A stretch of DNA of 14,429 nt, taken from positions 1 to 14,429 of the forward strand of contig JAGORY010000025.1 of assembly GCA_018062585.1 (NCBI GenBank), read 5' to 3'. A program made the position numbers and the translations under genes. Below, piece by piece: positions 6,198-13,749 of the stretch (the first letter of the stretch is position 1; the number at the start of each line of letters is the position of its first letter). The stretch comes from Candidatus Peribacteraceae bacterium (lineage in GTDB: Bacteria; Patescibacteriota; Gracilibacteria; Peribacterales; Peribacteraceae). A model generated the notes under the pieces. It had not been told where the DNA came from, searched no databases, and worked only from the letters and a program-made list of their open reading frames with translations.

Positions 6198-7046
6198 ATG
6201 CCAGCCCTTCTTCTCTCCGGCAGACCAGTAGCAGACGCTTTGCTAGAACGTCTCAAGCCGGAGGTACAAAAACTAGACCCCAAGCTCGTCGTCGTGCAGG
6301 TAGGTGAAGATCCGGCGAGCACGAGTTACATCAATCAAAAGCTCAAAAGCTGCACGGCAGTTGGCATGCGTCATGAACACAGGCATCTACAAGACTCCAC
6401 GACACTCCCGGCACTCATGGAAGTTATCGATGAACTGAATAATGACGCGGACGTCACCGGCTTCATCGTGCAGCTGCCGCTCCCCAAAGCATTGCAGCCC
6501 CATGTCCCGCAGATCATCCGTGCGATAGATCCGAAGAAAGATATCGACGGGTTTGGTGCCTACAATCTCGGCAAGATGTTTCTCTCGACCGAATTCGAGC
6601 ATCTGCCACCCGCTACTCCGGCAGGCGTCATCGAACTTCTTTCGCATTATAAAATTCCGATCGAAGGCAAACATGCGGTCGTCGTCGGTCACAGCAACAT
6701 AGTGGGAAAGCCGCTGGCGATCATGCTCCTGAATCGCGACGCCACGGTCACGGTCTGTCACATCAAGACAAAGAATCTGAAAGAACAGACGTTACAAGCG
6801 GACATCCTCTGCGTCGCGGTCGGAAAGCCAGGTCTCATCACAGAGGATATGGTGAAACCGGGTGCGGTCATCATTGATATCGGAGTGACCAAAGTCGACG
6901 GAGTGCTAAAAGGCGACGTTGATTTCGATGCCGTTCAAAAGATTGCCAGTGCGATCACACCGGTCCCGGGCGGCGTGGGTCCGATGACGGTGGCGAGTCT
7001 CATCCGGAATTGTGTTACTGCGAAGAAGAGACAGAATGAAAGGTGA
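6198..7046 (+). CDS. folD: Bifunctional methylene-THF dehydrogenase / methenyl-THF cyclohydrolase
   Basis: The product is 282 aa, the normal length. FolD interconverts 5,10-methylene-, methenyl- and 10-formyl-tetrahydrofolate with NADP(H), supplying one-carbon units. Motifs seen are VVVQVGEDPASTSYINQK, where the lysine matches the catalytic Lys of the Y-x3-K motif, then VQLPLP, KKDIDGFG, the cofactor-binding VVGHSNIVGKPLA (His in place of the more usual Arg) and the closing PVPGGVGPMT signature. The usual PCTP is PATP here, a permissive change. It has its own promoter, and its terminator is probably the GGTAGG hairpin shared with the convergent mgtE gene. Confidence 0.96.
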   Translation: MPALLLSGRPVADALLERLKPEVQKLDPKLVVVQVGEDPASTSYINQKLKSCTAVGMRHEHRHLQDSTTLPALMEVIDELNNDADVTGFIVQLPLPKALQPHVPQIIRAIDPKKDIDGFGAYNLGKMFLSTEFEHLPPATPAGVIELLSHYKIPIEGKHAVVVGHSNIVGKPLAIMLLNRDATVTVCHIKTKNLKEQTLQADILCVAVGKPGLITEDMVKPGAVIIDIGVTKVDGVLKGDVDFDAVQKIASAITPVPGGVGPMTVASLIRNCVTAKKRQNER

Positions 7047-7050
7047 GATA

Positions 7051-7133
7051 GGTTGGGTAGGTAAGGTAGGTAGGGAAGGAAATTTCTCATACGCAAAATC
7101 CTACCATACCTCCCACACCTACCCCTCCTTCCT
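7051..7133. repeat. GGTAGG-type repeat hairpin between convergent folD and mgtE
   Basis: The left arm (7051-7080) is a run of GGTAGG-like units and the right arm (7099-7133) is the complementary CCTACC/CCTCC run; pairing is imperfect. It fills the whole gap between two convergent genes, which suits a bidirectional terminator. The unit type resembles the element after groEL. Confidence 0.55.
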
Positions 7134-8119
7134 TATAGAAGTATCGTCGCGATCCCGAAGTAAATCACAATGCTCATCATGTCCTGAATAATCGTTGCGA
7201 CAGGTCCGCTGGCATCCGCCGGGTCCAATTTCATGCGACTGAAGACATACGGAATGATGAGTCCCGTGAGCACCGACGAAAAGACCGCTCCGAAGAGCGA
7301 CAGCGACAGCACGAGTGCCATATGCCAGGTGGAAATGAAGATCCCAGCGGCAAGAAAGAGCACTACAGAGAGAATTGCGCCTGTGACAACAACGACGGAA
7401 AGATGTTTGAAAAAATACCGGCGAAACGGCAACGATGTATCGAGTGCGAGATCGCGGATGATGTACGCCTCCATTTGTGTGCCTACGGCGTCGCTCATAT
7501 AGACGATGAGCGGAATGAATGCCGCAAGTATCAGATTCTTCTGAAGCGTGACTTCGAATAAATCGACGATCTTGGCCGCAATCAGCCCGCCGAAAAGTCC
7601 GAGCATCAGCCATGGAATGCGATGACGAATCGACATGAAGAGTGATAGATCCAGAACACTTGCGTGCACGGCAGCCGGATGGCGGATACCAGCGCGCTTC
7701 AGGACGTCTTCATGCATTTCCTTGTGGAGAACCCTCAGGATTGTGTCGCTTGTGATCTCGCCGAGAAAGTGGTGCGCGTGATCGACGACCGGAACGGCCT
7801 TGATGTTGTTCTTCAACGCGAGGAATGCCGCGTGCTCCTGATGCGTCTCGGGATGCACCGTGACGAGCGACGTGCGCTTGCACACATCGCCGATCGTGCG
7901 GCTGAGCGGATGAGAAAAAAGCTCCCGCACCGACAGTACGCCGACGAGTTTCCTCTTGGAGTCCAACACGTACACGTAGTTGACGGTATCGTGGGCAGCA
8001 CTGTTCTTTAAGAGATCGTCGTGGACCGAGCGGAGTGTCTGGTCCTCTCGTGCCGTCGGCACCGCCTCCGTCATACGATGGGCAGCTGTCTCGCCTGCGG
8101 AGATTGAAGAGGAGCGCAT
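7133..8119 (-). CDS. mgtE: MgtE-family magnesium transporter, CBS pair plus membrane domain
   Basis: From ATG 8119 the product is 328 aa. MgtE is a Mg2+-gated channel of the inner membrane. Two CBS domains come first: about 12-70 (VNYVYVLDSKRKLVGVLSVREL) and about 83-135 (IKAVPVVDHAHHFLGEIT). Five membrane segments follow at about 169-188, 195-214, 238-262, 266-292 and 305-327. The family motifs are SDAVGTQ, a variant of SGNAGTQ, and DPADASGPVATIIQD near the last helix, which carries the ion-site region. The N-terminal superhelical domain of about 120 residues is missing, so gating would rely on the CBS pair only. A TTG at 8146 would overlap the upstream gene; the ATG is preferred. It lies 5 nt after the surface-protein gene. 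Confidence 0.88.
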   Translation of the reverse strand: MRSSSISAGETAAHRMTEAVPTAREDQTLRSVHDDLLKNSAAHDTVNYVYVLDSKRKLVGVLSVRELFSHPLSRTIGDVCKRTSLVTVHPETHQEHAAFLALKNNIKAVPVVDHAHHFLGEITSDTILRVLHKEMHEDVLKRAGIRHPAAVHASVLDLSLFMSIRHRIPWLMLGLFGGLIAAKIVDLFEVTLQKNLILAAFIPLIVYMSDAVGTQMEAYIIRDLALDTSLPFRRYFFKHLSVVVVTGAILSVVLFLAAGIFISTWHMALVLSLSLFGAVFSSVLTGLIIPYVFSRMKLDPADASGPVATIIQDMMSIVIYFGIATILL

Positions 8120-8124
8120 AGTTC

Positions 8125-11100
8125 TTATCGTACCCTCTCCCACCAATACTCTCCGAGGGAAGTTTGACGCACGGTCACGGTCGGCGTGGTGACAAGACGA
8201 CGTTCCACAACTGTTGCGAGGAAATGAATGAGCATCTCACGGGTGAATGGTGTGAGTGCGAGGACTCTCTCATTCGTCCAATCGATCTCGGTGCCGAGGA
8301 GATCGGAGGCGATGGCGTTACGGAGTGATGACGCATGTTCTTCCGCTGCCTGCGGGGTCATCAGGTCCTGCACCACCGTCATACGCAGCAGTGCGGAGGC
8401 GAGGAGGCTTGCGGCTTCCTCGAGTGTGAGAGCTGCGGCTGGTGCTCGCTCTTCTTTCAGGAGCAGCTCGGGTGCGTAGCTGAAGAGCGACAGGTCGAAT
8501 GTCTTCTGATGATCCTGCGCTTTGTAGAGCACTCTTGAGGCGAAGGAACTTTCTCTCGGGAGTCCGCTGATCATGTCCCTCGGGACCTTACTGAACAGTG
8601 ATCCCGCAAACACTTTGCTCTTCGCCTCATCCGGCGTGTCGGGTGTCAGACAGTTCAGGACAAGCAAGCTTCGTATCGTCTCCAGACTGCTCGGATGGTC
8701 CTGCGGGTTCAGCTTCGAGGTACCGCGCTGAATGCCGTACTCCGTGGGACGCGAGGTGCCGGTGAGGAGCCAGAGCACACGATTGTCTGTGTTTTCGGTT
8801 CCTCGTTCAAGCAGTTTTGTAACATCAGCGAAGAGAGGATGACCAGGAAGAATATCGGTGAACGAAAACTCTTTGGCACGCTTGTCAGTTGCGGTGAGAC
8901 AGGAAGGAACTTTGAACGAAGGAATCTTTGCGAGGAAGGTAGGAGTTTTTGCGGCAGGCTTCAAAGTCTGTCGATTGCTCGGGCCGAGAACCGTGGAGAG
9001 TAGTGTGATCTTGCCGCCACGGAAGGCAGCTCTGGCGAGGAGAAGTGAAGCTTCTGTGGGCGTGATCCCCTGCGACGGTCCGAGGGTGGTGCCGTAGAAT
9101 TCAGGGAGAATGCCAAGATCTTTGAGGGTGAGATATGCGGGGACGAGTGGATCATCGGGTTGGAGATCAGCGGGGAGGAGAGAGCCCGTGGAGAGGAGGG
9201 TGTCTTCGGTCATGCTCAGCACATCGGCGATCAACTGAATGGCTTCTCTGCGGGTGATCGGAGAGAAGAGATCGGCAGCGGGGCCGGCGAGAGTGCCTCT
9301 GTCGGCGTTCATCCCAAGACTCAGGAATGAGTAAACCAAGGCAGAGTCCGGAGAGCGAAGGTCGATCGGAAGATCGAGAAGCGGGAGGACGAGTTTTCCG
9401 GCGAAGTTTTTCCTGAGTGTAGCCGCGAGCTTTTCAGCATTTGTTTCGAGAGGCAGACACTGGGTTCTCTGCAGCGCCATGAAGAAGTTCCTGCGATCAA
9501 TGAGTGATCCGGTGAGCGAGATGCCCCGCAGGATCGGACGGCCGAAGCTATCTTCCAGTCGGACGAGGAGCTTCCCTGCTTCGGTGTCTGACGGAGGAGT
9601 TGAAGTAGGTTCGCCGATGTCCATGCACGGGACATAGCGGACCAGAGTATCTGGAACAAAGCCGAAGAACAGAGATTTCTCTTCGTTGCTTTGGAGGACG
9701 AAGGAACCGGTGAGGGTAGGTGTGGTTGGCTTGAAGTCTTTCAGGAGCAAAGAGCCAGTATCGGCAAAAATCCAGTACCCTCGTTCGTCGCTGGGAGGAA
9801 GAGTAAAGGAAGTAGCTCCATACGTGTCGAGAGCTTGAGTTTTTTGCACACTAATTCCTGTGATCGTACGACCGGAAGCGGTAAAGGAAAGACCGACGAA
9901 TCCTGTGATTTCGCGTTCGTCTTGAGTGCCATTCCTGATGAGGTCTGTGAAAGCAGAAACGGTGATGATGCCATTCGAGATCTCTTCGGGTATGGGCACC
10001 TTTTTGGTCTGATGAAAGAACCACGCAGGGAGGCCACCGCCGGTGTCGGGGGTGGAGCTGCCTCCGCCAGTCGTAAGAGCACAGCTGCCACTCAAGTCGA
10101 ATGTTGTTTCGGTGCCCCAGGTGGACATGAATCCTGTGTCCACGGTGGCGACGTTCCAGAAGTACGTATCGTTGCAGGGAATATTGTTAAGGAGGTAGGT
10201 GCGGCTTTGGCCGTTTGGCATCACGCGGTTCACCCAGTTCGGGGAGGCGGTTGCACCGGAGACAATGTTGTTGGAATTTGTTCCCGTGCCCACTTTGGGT
10301 TGATACTGGAGCATCTTTGTCGGTGTAATCGAGTCAGAACCGGAGCCCCAACTGAGGCGAATAGTGGCGGTGGAACCGTTGTCCGAGATCTTTGTGACGG
10401 TGAGTCCGGAGGGAGCGGTGGGAGCGGTGTTGGCGAGGGTGGCGGCTTGGTCGTTAGCGTAGATTCTGTTTTCTTTGCCAGATCCACCACCGTCATTACC
10501 TGCGACGTAGTCAAGATCACCGTCGCCGTCGAAATCGCCGACATGAACGTCCAGTGTGCCGTCCGCGGCGCCAAGAGCAGAAGCGTTTGCAGTGAAGACA
10601 CCACTACCATCGTTCAGATATGCCTGGCTTCCTCCGCCTCCTCCCACAAGCGCATCAAGATCACCATCGTTATCGATATCGGCAAGAGAGATGGAACTAG
10701 GAAAGGAGAGGATATTGGTCGTTGTTCCTGCCGTGAAGTTCGTCGCAGCGCCGTTGTTGAACCAAGGGTGTAAGACATACGTGGCACCGTTGGTCGTTAG
10801 CGTCAGTACATCGATGTCGCCATCGCCATCAATATCACCTGAAATAATATCATTGATAGCATCTCCTGCAGGACTTTGCGTGAAAGATGAAACAAATGCT
10901 CCGGTTCCACTGCCCCTCATGACACTGAAAACATTCACACCAGCAAGTGCGAGATCTACATAACCATCACTATCAAAGTCTGCTGGAACTGTTCCTGTAG
11001 ATTTAGAAATTGCCGACGTAGTACTCGGAAACGTCGAAGCGGCAATAGAGAAATTTCCATGACCATCATTGATATGAACCGTCTGAGGAAGCGAATTGCT

Positions 11101-11610
11101 ACTACTCACAGCAATATCCAAATCACCATCGTTATCAACATCTGTGAGACTTCCTCGTACCAGTCCTACTAACATACCGTAGTCGTAGGTATACCCTACG
11201 GAATACGAAAATAGACCAGTATTTTTGTAGATAGAAATGAGGCCAAAATTACTGATAAAAAAATCTGTATCTCCATCATTATCGACATCGCCAGAAGTAA
11301 ATTGGCCGAACTGCGTCGATGATCCTAGGTTACTCATGCGCGTAAAAGCCATACCGCCGTCATTTCTATAGACATCGTTTTCTACTGGTGGCGCAGAATC
11401 ATGATTTCCAACTGCGTAATCCAGGTCACCATCGCTATCAAAGTCGGCAACAATAACTCCTTTTGTATTCTTGCTCTCCACACTCGAATAGCTAAGCGTA
11501 AATGCCATCGCATAGACCTTCGCAACGAATTGCACAGAGAAAATTATGAGTAGAACAACCAGAATATTCGACAGAATTCTCTGACGACGTAGAGGTGTTT
11601 TCCCTGTCAA
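8125..11610 (-). CDS. Large surface protein: VCBS/FG-GAP repeats, FnIII-like and SLH-like segments
   Basis: The product is 1161 aa. Residues 9-34 form a signal peptide or N-terminal anchor (ILVVLLIIFSVQFVAKVYA). Seven DxDxDGDxD-type calcium motifs sit at about 56, 108, 157, 211, 259, 311 and 359, spaced about 50 residues apart, typical of VCBS/FG-GAP beta-propeller blades. An FnIII-like domain (about 395-505, APTAPSGLTV...) and a Gly/Ser/Thr linker follow. The C-terminal half has SLH-like segments: FSPITRREAIQLIADVL (782-798), GITPTEASLLLARAAF (848-863), FTDILPGHPLFADVTKLLERG (917-937) and weaker ones to about 1135. It probably binds the cell surface and an external ligand. The start TTG 11610 is uncertain, but it keeps the signal peptide, and the only downstream ATG (residue 35) would lose it. 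It is followed immediately by mgtE. Confidence 0.85.
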   Translation of the reverse strand: MTGKTPLRRQRILSNILVVLLIIFSVQFVAKVYAMAFTLSYSSVESKNTKGVIVADFDSDGDLDYAVGNHDSAPPVENDVYRNDGGMAFTRMSNLGSSTQFGQFTSGDVDNDGDTDFFISNFGLISIYKNTGLFSYSVGYTYDYGMLVGLVRGSLTDVDNDGDLDIAVSSSNSLPQTVHINDGHGNFSIAASTFPSTTSAISKSTGTVPADFDSDGYVDLALAGVNVFSVMRGSGTGAFVSSFTQSPAGDAINDIISGDIDGDGDIDVLTLTTNGATYVLHPWFNNGAATNFTAGTTTNILSFPSSISLADIDNDGDLDALVGGGGGSQAYLNDGSGVFTANASALGAADGTLDVHVGDFDGDGDLDYVAGNDGGGSGKENRIYANDQAATLANTAPTAPSGLTVTKISDNGSTATIRLSWGSGSDSITPTKMLQYQPKVGTGTNSNNIVSGATASPNWVNRVMPNGQSRTYLLNNIPCNDTYFWNVATVDTGFMSTWGTETTFDLSGSCALTTGGGSSTPDTGGGLPAWFFHQTKKVPIPEEISNGIITVSAFTDLIRNGTQDEREITGFVGLSFTASGRTITGISVQKTQALDTYGATSFTLPPSDERGYWIFADTGSLLLKDFKPTTPTLTGSFVLQSNEEKSLFFGFVPDTLVRYVPCMDIGEPTSTPPSDTEAGKLLVRLEDSFGRPILRGISLTGSLIDRRNFFMALQRTQCLPLETNAEKLAATLRKNFAGKLVLPLLDLPIDLRSPDSALVYSFLSLGMNADRGTLAGPAADLFSPITRREAIQLIADVLSMTEDTLLSTGSLLPADLQPDDPLVPAYLTLKDLGILPEFYGTTLGPSQGITPTEASLLLARAAFRGGKITLLSTVLGPSNRQTLKPAAKTPTFLAKIPSFKVPSCLTATDKRAKEFSFTDILPGHPLFADVTKLLERGTENTDNRVLWLLTGTSRPTEYGIQRGTSKLNPQDHPSSLETIRSLLVLNCLTPDTPDEAKSKVFAGSLFSKVPRDMISGLPRESSFASRVLYKAQDHQKTFDLSLFSYAPELLLKEERAPAAALTLEEAASLLASALLRMTVVQDLMTPQAAEEHASSLRNAIASDLLGTEIDWTNERVLALTPFTREMLIHFLATVVERRLVTTPTVTVRQTSLGEYWWERVR
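8127..8132 (-). promoter_or_regulatory. Possible -10 element of mgtE (leaderless type)
   Basis: On the minus strand TACGAT ends seven bases before ATG 8119 and overlaps the stop codon of the upstream gene. It fits the spacing seen at other genes here, but no -35 is visible and read-through from the upstream gene is also likely. Confidence 0.35.
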
Positions 11611-11669
11611 ACCTATGCCGTTATGGGAATTCAGTATTTCCAGTGTGGATGTTGGTGAGGAATCTTATT

Positions 11670-11675
11670 ATTATA
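11670..11675 (-). promoter_or_regulatory. -10 element of the surface-protein gene
   Basis: On the minus strand TATAAT is a perfect -10, about 60 bases upstream of TTG 11610. The best -35 (TTCTAA at 17 bp) is weak. It shares the 157-bp divergent region with the promoter of the gene at 11768. Confidence 0.45.
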
Positions 11676-11729
11676 GCAGAAAAATCTCTATTTTAGAATC
11701 GGAATTTCAGAAAATATTGATAAGCAAAC

Positions 11730-11758
11730 TTGACAAAATACCATCAAAGGTTTAGTAT
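11730..11758 (+). promoter_or_regulatory. Promoter of the gene at 11768 (leaderless type)
   Basis: A consensus TTGACA (11730-11735), a 17-bp spacer and TAGTAT (11753-11758) are followed by nine bases and ATG 11768. Transcription should start zero to three bases before the start codon. This is the strongest leaderless case in the window. Confidence 0.8.
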
Positions 11759-11767
11759 TGATCTGCT

Positions 11768-12322
11768 ATGAGCCTCGCCCACAGAGACATATTACCCTCT
11801 GGCAATGAAACACTTTCTCGAAGAGAGGTAATGAGTAGTAATGTTGCAAAGGTTGCTGGAGGTGCTATCGCTGCTCTCGGAGGAGTAAAACTATTTAGAT
11901 GGCTAGAACAATTAGCGCAAACTGAGAATCAGGTGAGCGCACCTACTCATAACGGAATGGAACCAAAAGCGCCAAGCATTCCTGCTATGCAGGAGTGCTC
12001 TGATCTTTGTCAGCTACTTTATGACGAGGGTATGGGATACAAGGTAGTTACAAAAAATGAGCTGCACATTCTAACGCCGCTAGAGGGTGTGTATTTAACT
12101 GTAGTTATCAATAAAGATACTATAAGCAATGATCTCACCATCATCATTACTGCTCCTCCGACCGTACAAAATATTCTTGGTCATTCTCAGGCACGCTGTA
12201 CTACTGTGCAGCAAACTGCAGCGGCTCTTGTGCATATCAGAGCAAAGGTTAGAGAGAAGTTAGAACCATCAGAAAGTGCTACCCCTGAAAGTATCGCAAC
12301 GAATAGAACATACGATGCATAA
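11768..12322 (+). CDS. Hypothetical protein with twin-arginine-like N-terminus
   Basis: The product is 184 aa. The N-terminus contains S-R-R-E-V-M (residues 18-23) followed by a moderately hydrophobic Ala/Gly/Val stretch (about 27-43, NVAKVAGGAIAALGGVKLF), a layout like a Tat signal peptide, but the h-region is weak and no clear cleavage site follows. A Pro/Ala linker leads to a compact domain with alternating strands (YKVVTKNELHILTPLEGVYLTVVINKD, LTIIITAPP) and helices. I do not recognise the family. It is AT-richer than the groEL and folD genes. The start is fixed by the promoter nine bases upstream. It forms a likely operon with the next gene, 20 bp downstream. Confidence 0.65.
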   Translation: MSLAHRDILPSGNETLSRREVMSSNVAKVAGGAIAALGGVKLFRWLEQLAQTENQVSAPTHNGMEPKAPSIPAMQECSDLCQLLYDEGMGYKVVTKNELHILTPLEGVYLTVVINKDTISNDLTIIITAPPTVQNILGHSQARCTTVQQTAAALVHIRAKVREKLEPSESATPESIATNRTYDA

Positions 12323-12342
12323 TCAATATTTTCCACTTATTT

Positions 12343-13416
12343 ATGAACAAGCCTCTAGGAACTGATATGCCAGAACAAGGCGGTACAGAAGACGAGCGGC
12401 CTGCCGCTGATATTGTTCAGGAAATAGTAGATGCTACACCTTCATATAGATCTGTGATCAATGTGAAACCTAAGGTCAACAGACATCTTAGAGAAGATGG
12501 GCAAAGATTTTCAGGAATGAGCCAACAACAAATTGATGCTCAAATTCTGAAAGAACACCGTGAAGGGCAAAACCAAACTGTGTACCGTAAGGCGGTTATC
12601 AGTCTGCAACTTTCTATGCGTGAGCTTCTTGTTGGTGTGACTTTGGCATGCGCAATGCTTCAACATTACTCACAAGATATTCGAGCATTTGTTAGTGGCG
12701 ATTATATGGATACTCATCTCAAAGACCGAGAGGCACTAGACGATGCACTGCTAGAATTGTCTCAGTATTATGAGATAGACAATGAACAATCAGGAATCAA
12801 CGAAGTGATGCTGAGAGCGAGAATATTAGGAAATCTTAAGAGTGTGGAAAAGGCTGATAATGTTACCCCTAAAATGAAGCTTGGAGCCGAGGAGTATCAG
12901 GCTTTTGTCGACGCTTCTGCTCGTGCAATTAATAGGTCATTAGACGAGTATGACCGTCTTGTCGCAAATCCACCTCATCCACATAATAGTGATTCTCTTG
13001 TTTTCGACGATCCTGCTCGCTTTATAGTTTCAGCTGACCTTCTACGCTATGGTTTGCCGATTTCAGATAACTCTATCCCTAACTACAGAGAACGTACAGA
13101 AGCGATTTTACTTGAAAAAGCCGTCAAAGCCTACAGTGAGTGGGATCAAATAGGTCCTCTGGGGGATTCATTTTCAGGTCAGGCTATCGCTAGACATTTT
13201 GCACCTATGCTTTCACCTATCAATCCAAATTCTAGCGAACAAGATCTAGGGAGAGTTAAACAAAAAGTCCTAAATCTTCTCAGATCTGCAAATATTCTTG
13301 TGAGTGAAAATGATAGCGACTCTTTAATGGAAAGGGTATTTACGGAATTGAAATTGCCCTGTTATGCAAACAAACCCAAAGATAGAGACTTTTCTCGGGA
13401 TCTTGCTGATCTCTAA
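12343..13416 (+). CDS. Hypothetical protein (357 aa)
   Basis: I do not recognise this product. The N-terminal about 60 residues are polar and rich in Gln, Arg and Asp (perhaps disordered). The middle is helical (about 80-112, RKAVISLQLSMRELLVGVTLACAMLQHY), where a hydrophobic helix looks buried rather than membrane-spanning. The C-terminal half is charged and contains RFIVSADLLRYGLPISD. No enzyme motif was found. No Shine-Dalgarno site precedes it, and the short AT-rich gap after the previous gene (20 bp) suggests cotranscription. Its base composition is AT-rich; a sample line (12421-12480) has 22 G/C of 60 versus 36 of 60 in groEL (4141-4200). It may belong to an acquired segment. Confidence 0.6.
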   Translation: MNKPLGTDMPEQGGTEDERPAADIVQEIVDATPSYRSVINVKPKVNRHLREDGQRFSGMSQQQIDAQILKEHREGQNQTVYRKAVISLQLSMRELLVGVTLACAMLQHYSQDIRAFVSGDYMDTHLKDREALDDALLELSQYYEIDNEQSGINEVMLRARILGNLKSVEKADNVTPKMKLGAEEYQAFVDASARAINRSLDEYDRLVANPPHPHNSDSLVFDDPARFIVSADLLRYGLPISDNSIPNYRERTEAILLEKAVKAYSEWDQIGPLGDSFSGQAIARHFAPMLSPINPNSSEQDLGRVKQKVLNLLRSANILVSENDSDSLMERVFTELKLPCYANKPKDRDFSRDLADL

Positions 13417-13500
13417 AATTTCCTGAAATCCTCGTAAATCCAGTACTGGCAAATTTGTTATTCTTTCGAAGAACATTTTTACACTGTAATAAGTTTTCCA

Positions 13501-13626
13501 CTACTTCTTCGCCCTCTTCCTATCCGTCTCATTCAGGAGCTTCTTTGGAAGTCGGATACTTGTGGGCGTGACCTCCACGAGTTCGTCGTCCTGGATATAC
13601 TCGAGGGCGCCATCGAGGGTCATGAT
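13501..13626 (-). pseudogene. typA: Displaced 3' end of typA (duplicate tail)
   Basis: On the minus strand these 42 codons, ending in the TAG at 13503-13501, encode the TypA C-terminus ([20 protein letters not shown], then [21 protein letters not shown]). The same sequence closes the typA gene at the window edge. Homology stops abruptly after 13626 towards the toxin-antitoxin genes. Of the nine codons that differ from the intact tail, eight are synonymous; the ninth changes a conserved Arg to Pro in the IRLRKK motif. No start or upstream gene body is present, so this is a remnant. Confidence 0.9.
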
Positions 13627-13712
13627 GGGAAAGCAAGTAGAAGCCAAATCCTACCCTCTCAACCCACATGTTTCTGGTGCATTACCAACATTGAGAAACC
13701 TAGTAAAACAAC

Positions 13713-13749
13713 TTGCACGCAGAAGAAGCGTACGTTACAATGTACGTAT
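13713..13749 (+). promoter_or_regulatory. Promoter/operator of the Phd-RelE module
   Basis: TTGCAC (13713-13718), a 17-bp spacer and TACAAT (13736-13741) are followed by eight bases and ATG 13750, so the mRNA should be leaderless. GTACGT occurs at 13730-13735 and 13742-13747, flanking the -10 with a 12-bp period. TACGT and ACGTA arms form an imperfect palindrome across it, a plausible autoregulatory operator for the antitoxin. Confidence 0.65.

Noticed and set aside
9691..10773. Long plus-strand open frame (360 codons) opposite the surface-protein gene
   Set aside because: It is antisense to the VCBS/FnIII region, its product is low-complexity without domains, and the minus-strand gene has clear repeats and motifs. 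It is a by-product of codon bias.
10500..11480. DxDxDG motifs as dockerin domains
   Set aside because: Seven motifs at about 50-residue spacing with FG-GAP-like context fit VCBS/FG-GAP blades; dockerins have a pair of motifs about 30 residues apart.
13461..13480. TTCTT/AAGAA hairpin plus T-run as terminator of the gene ending at 13416
   Set aside because: Five A/T-rich pairs and a three-base loop are too weak to call.
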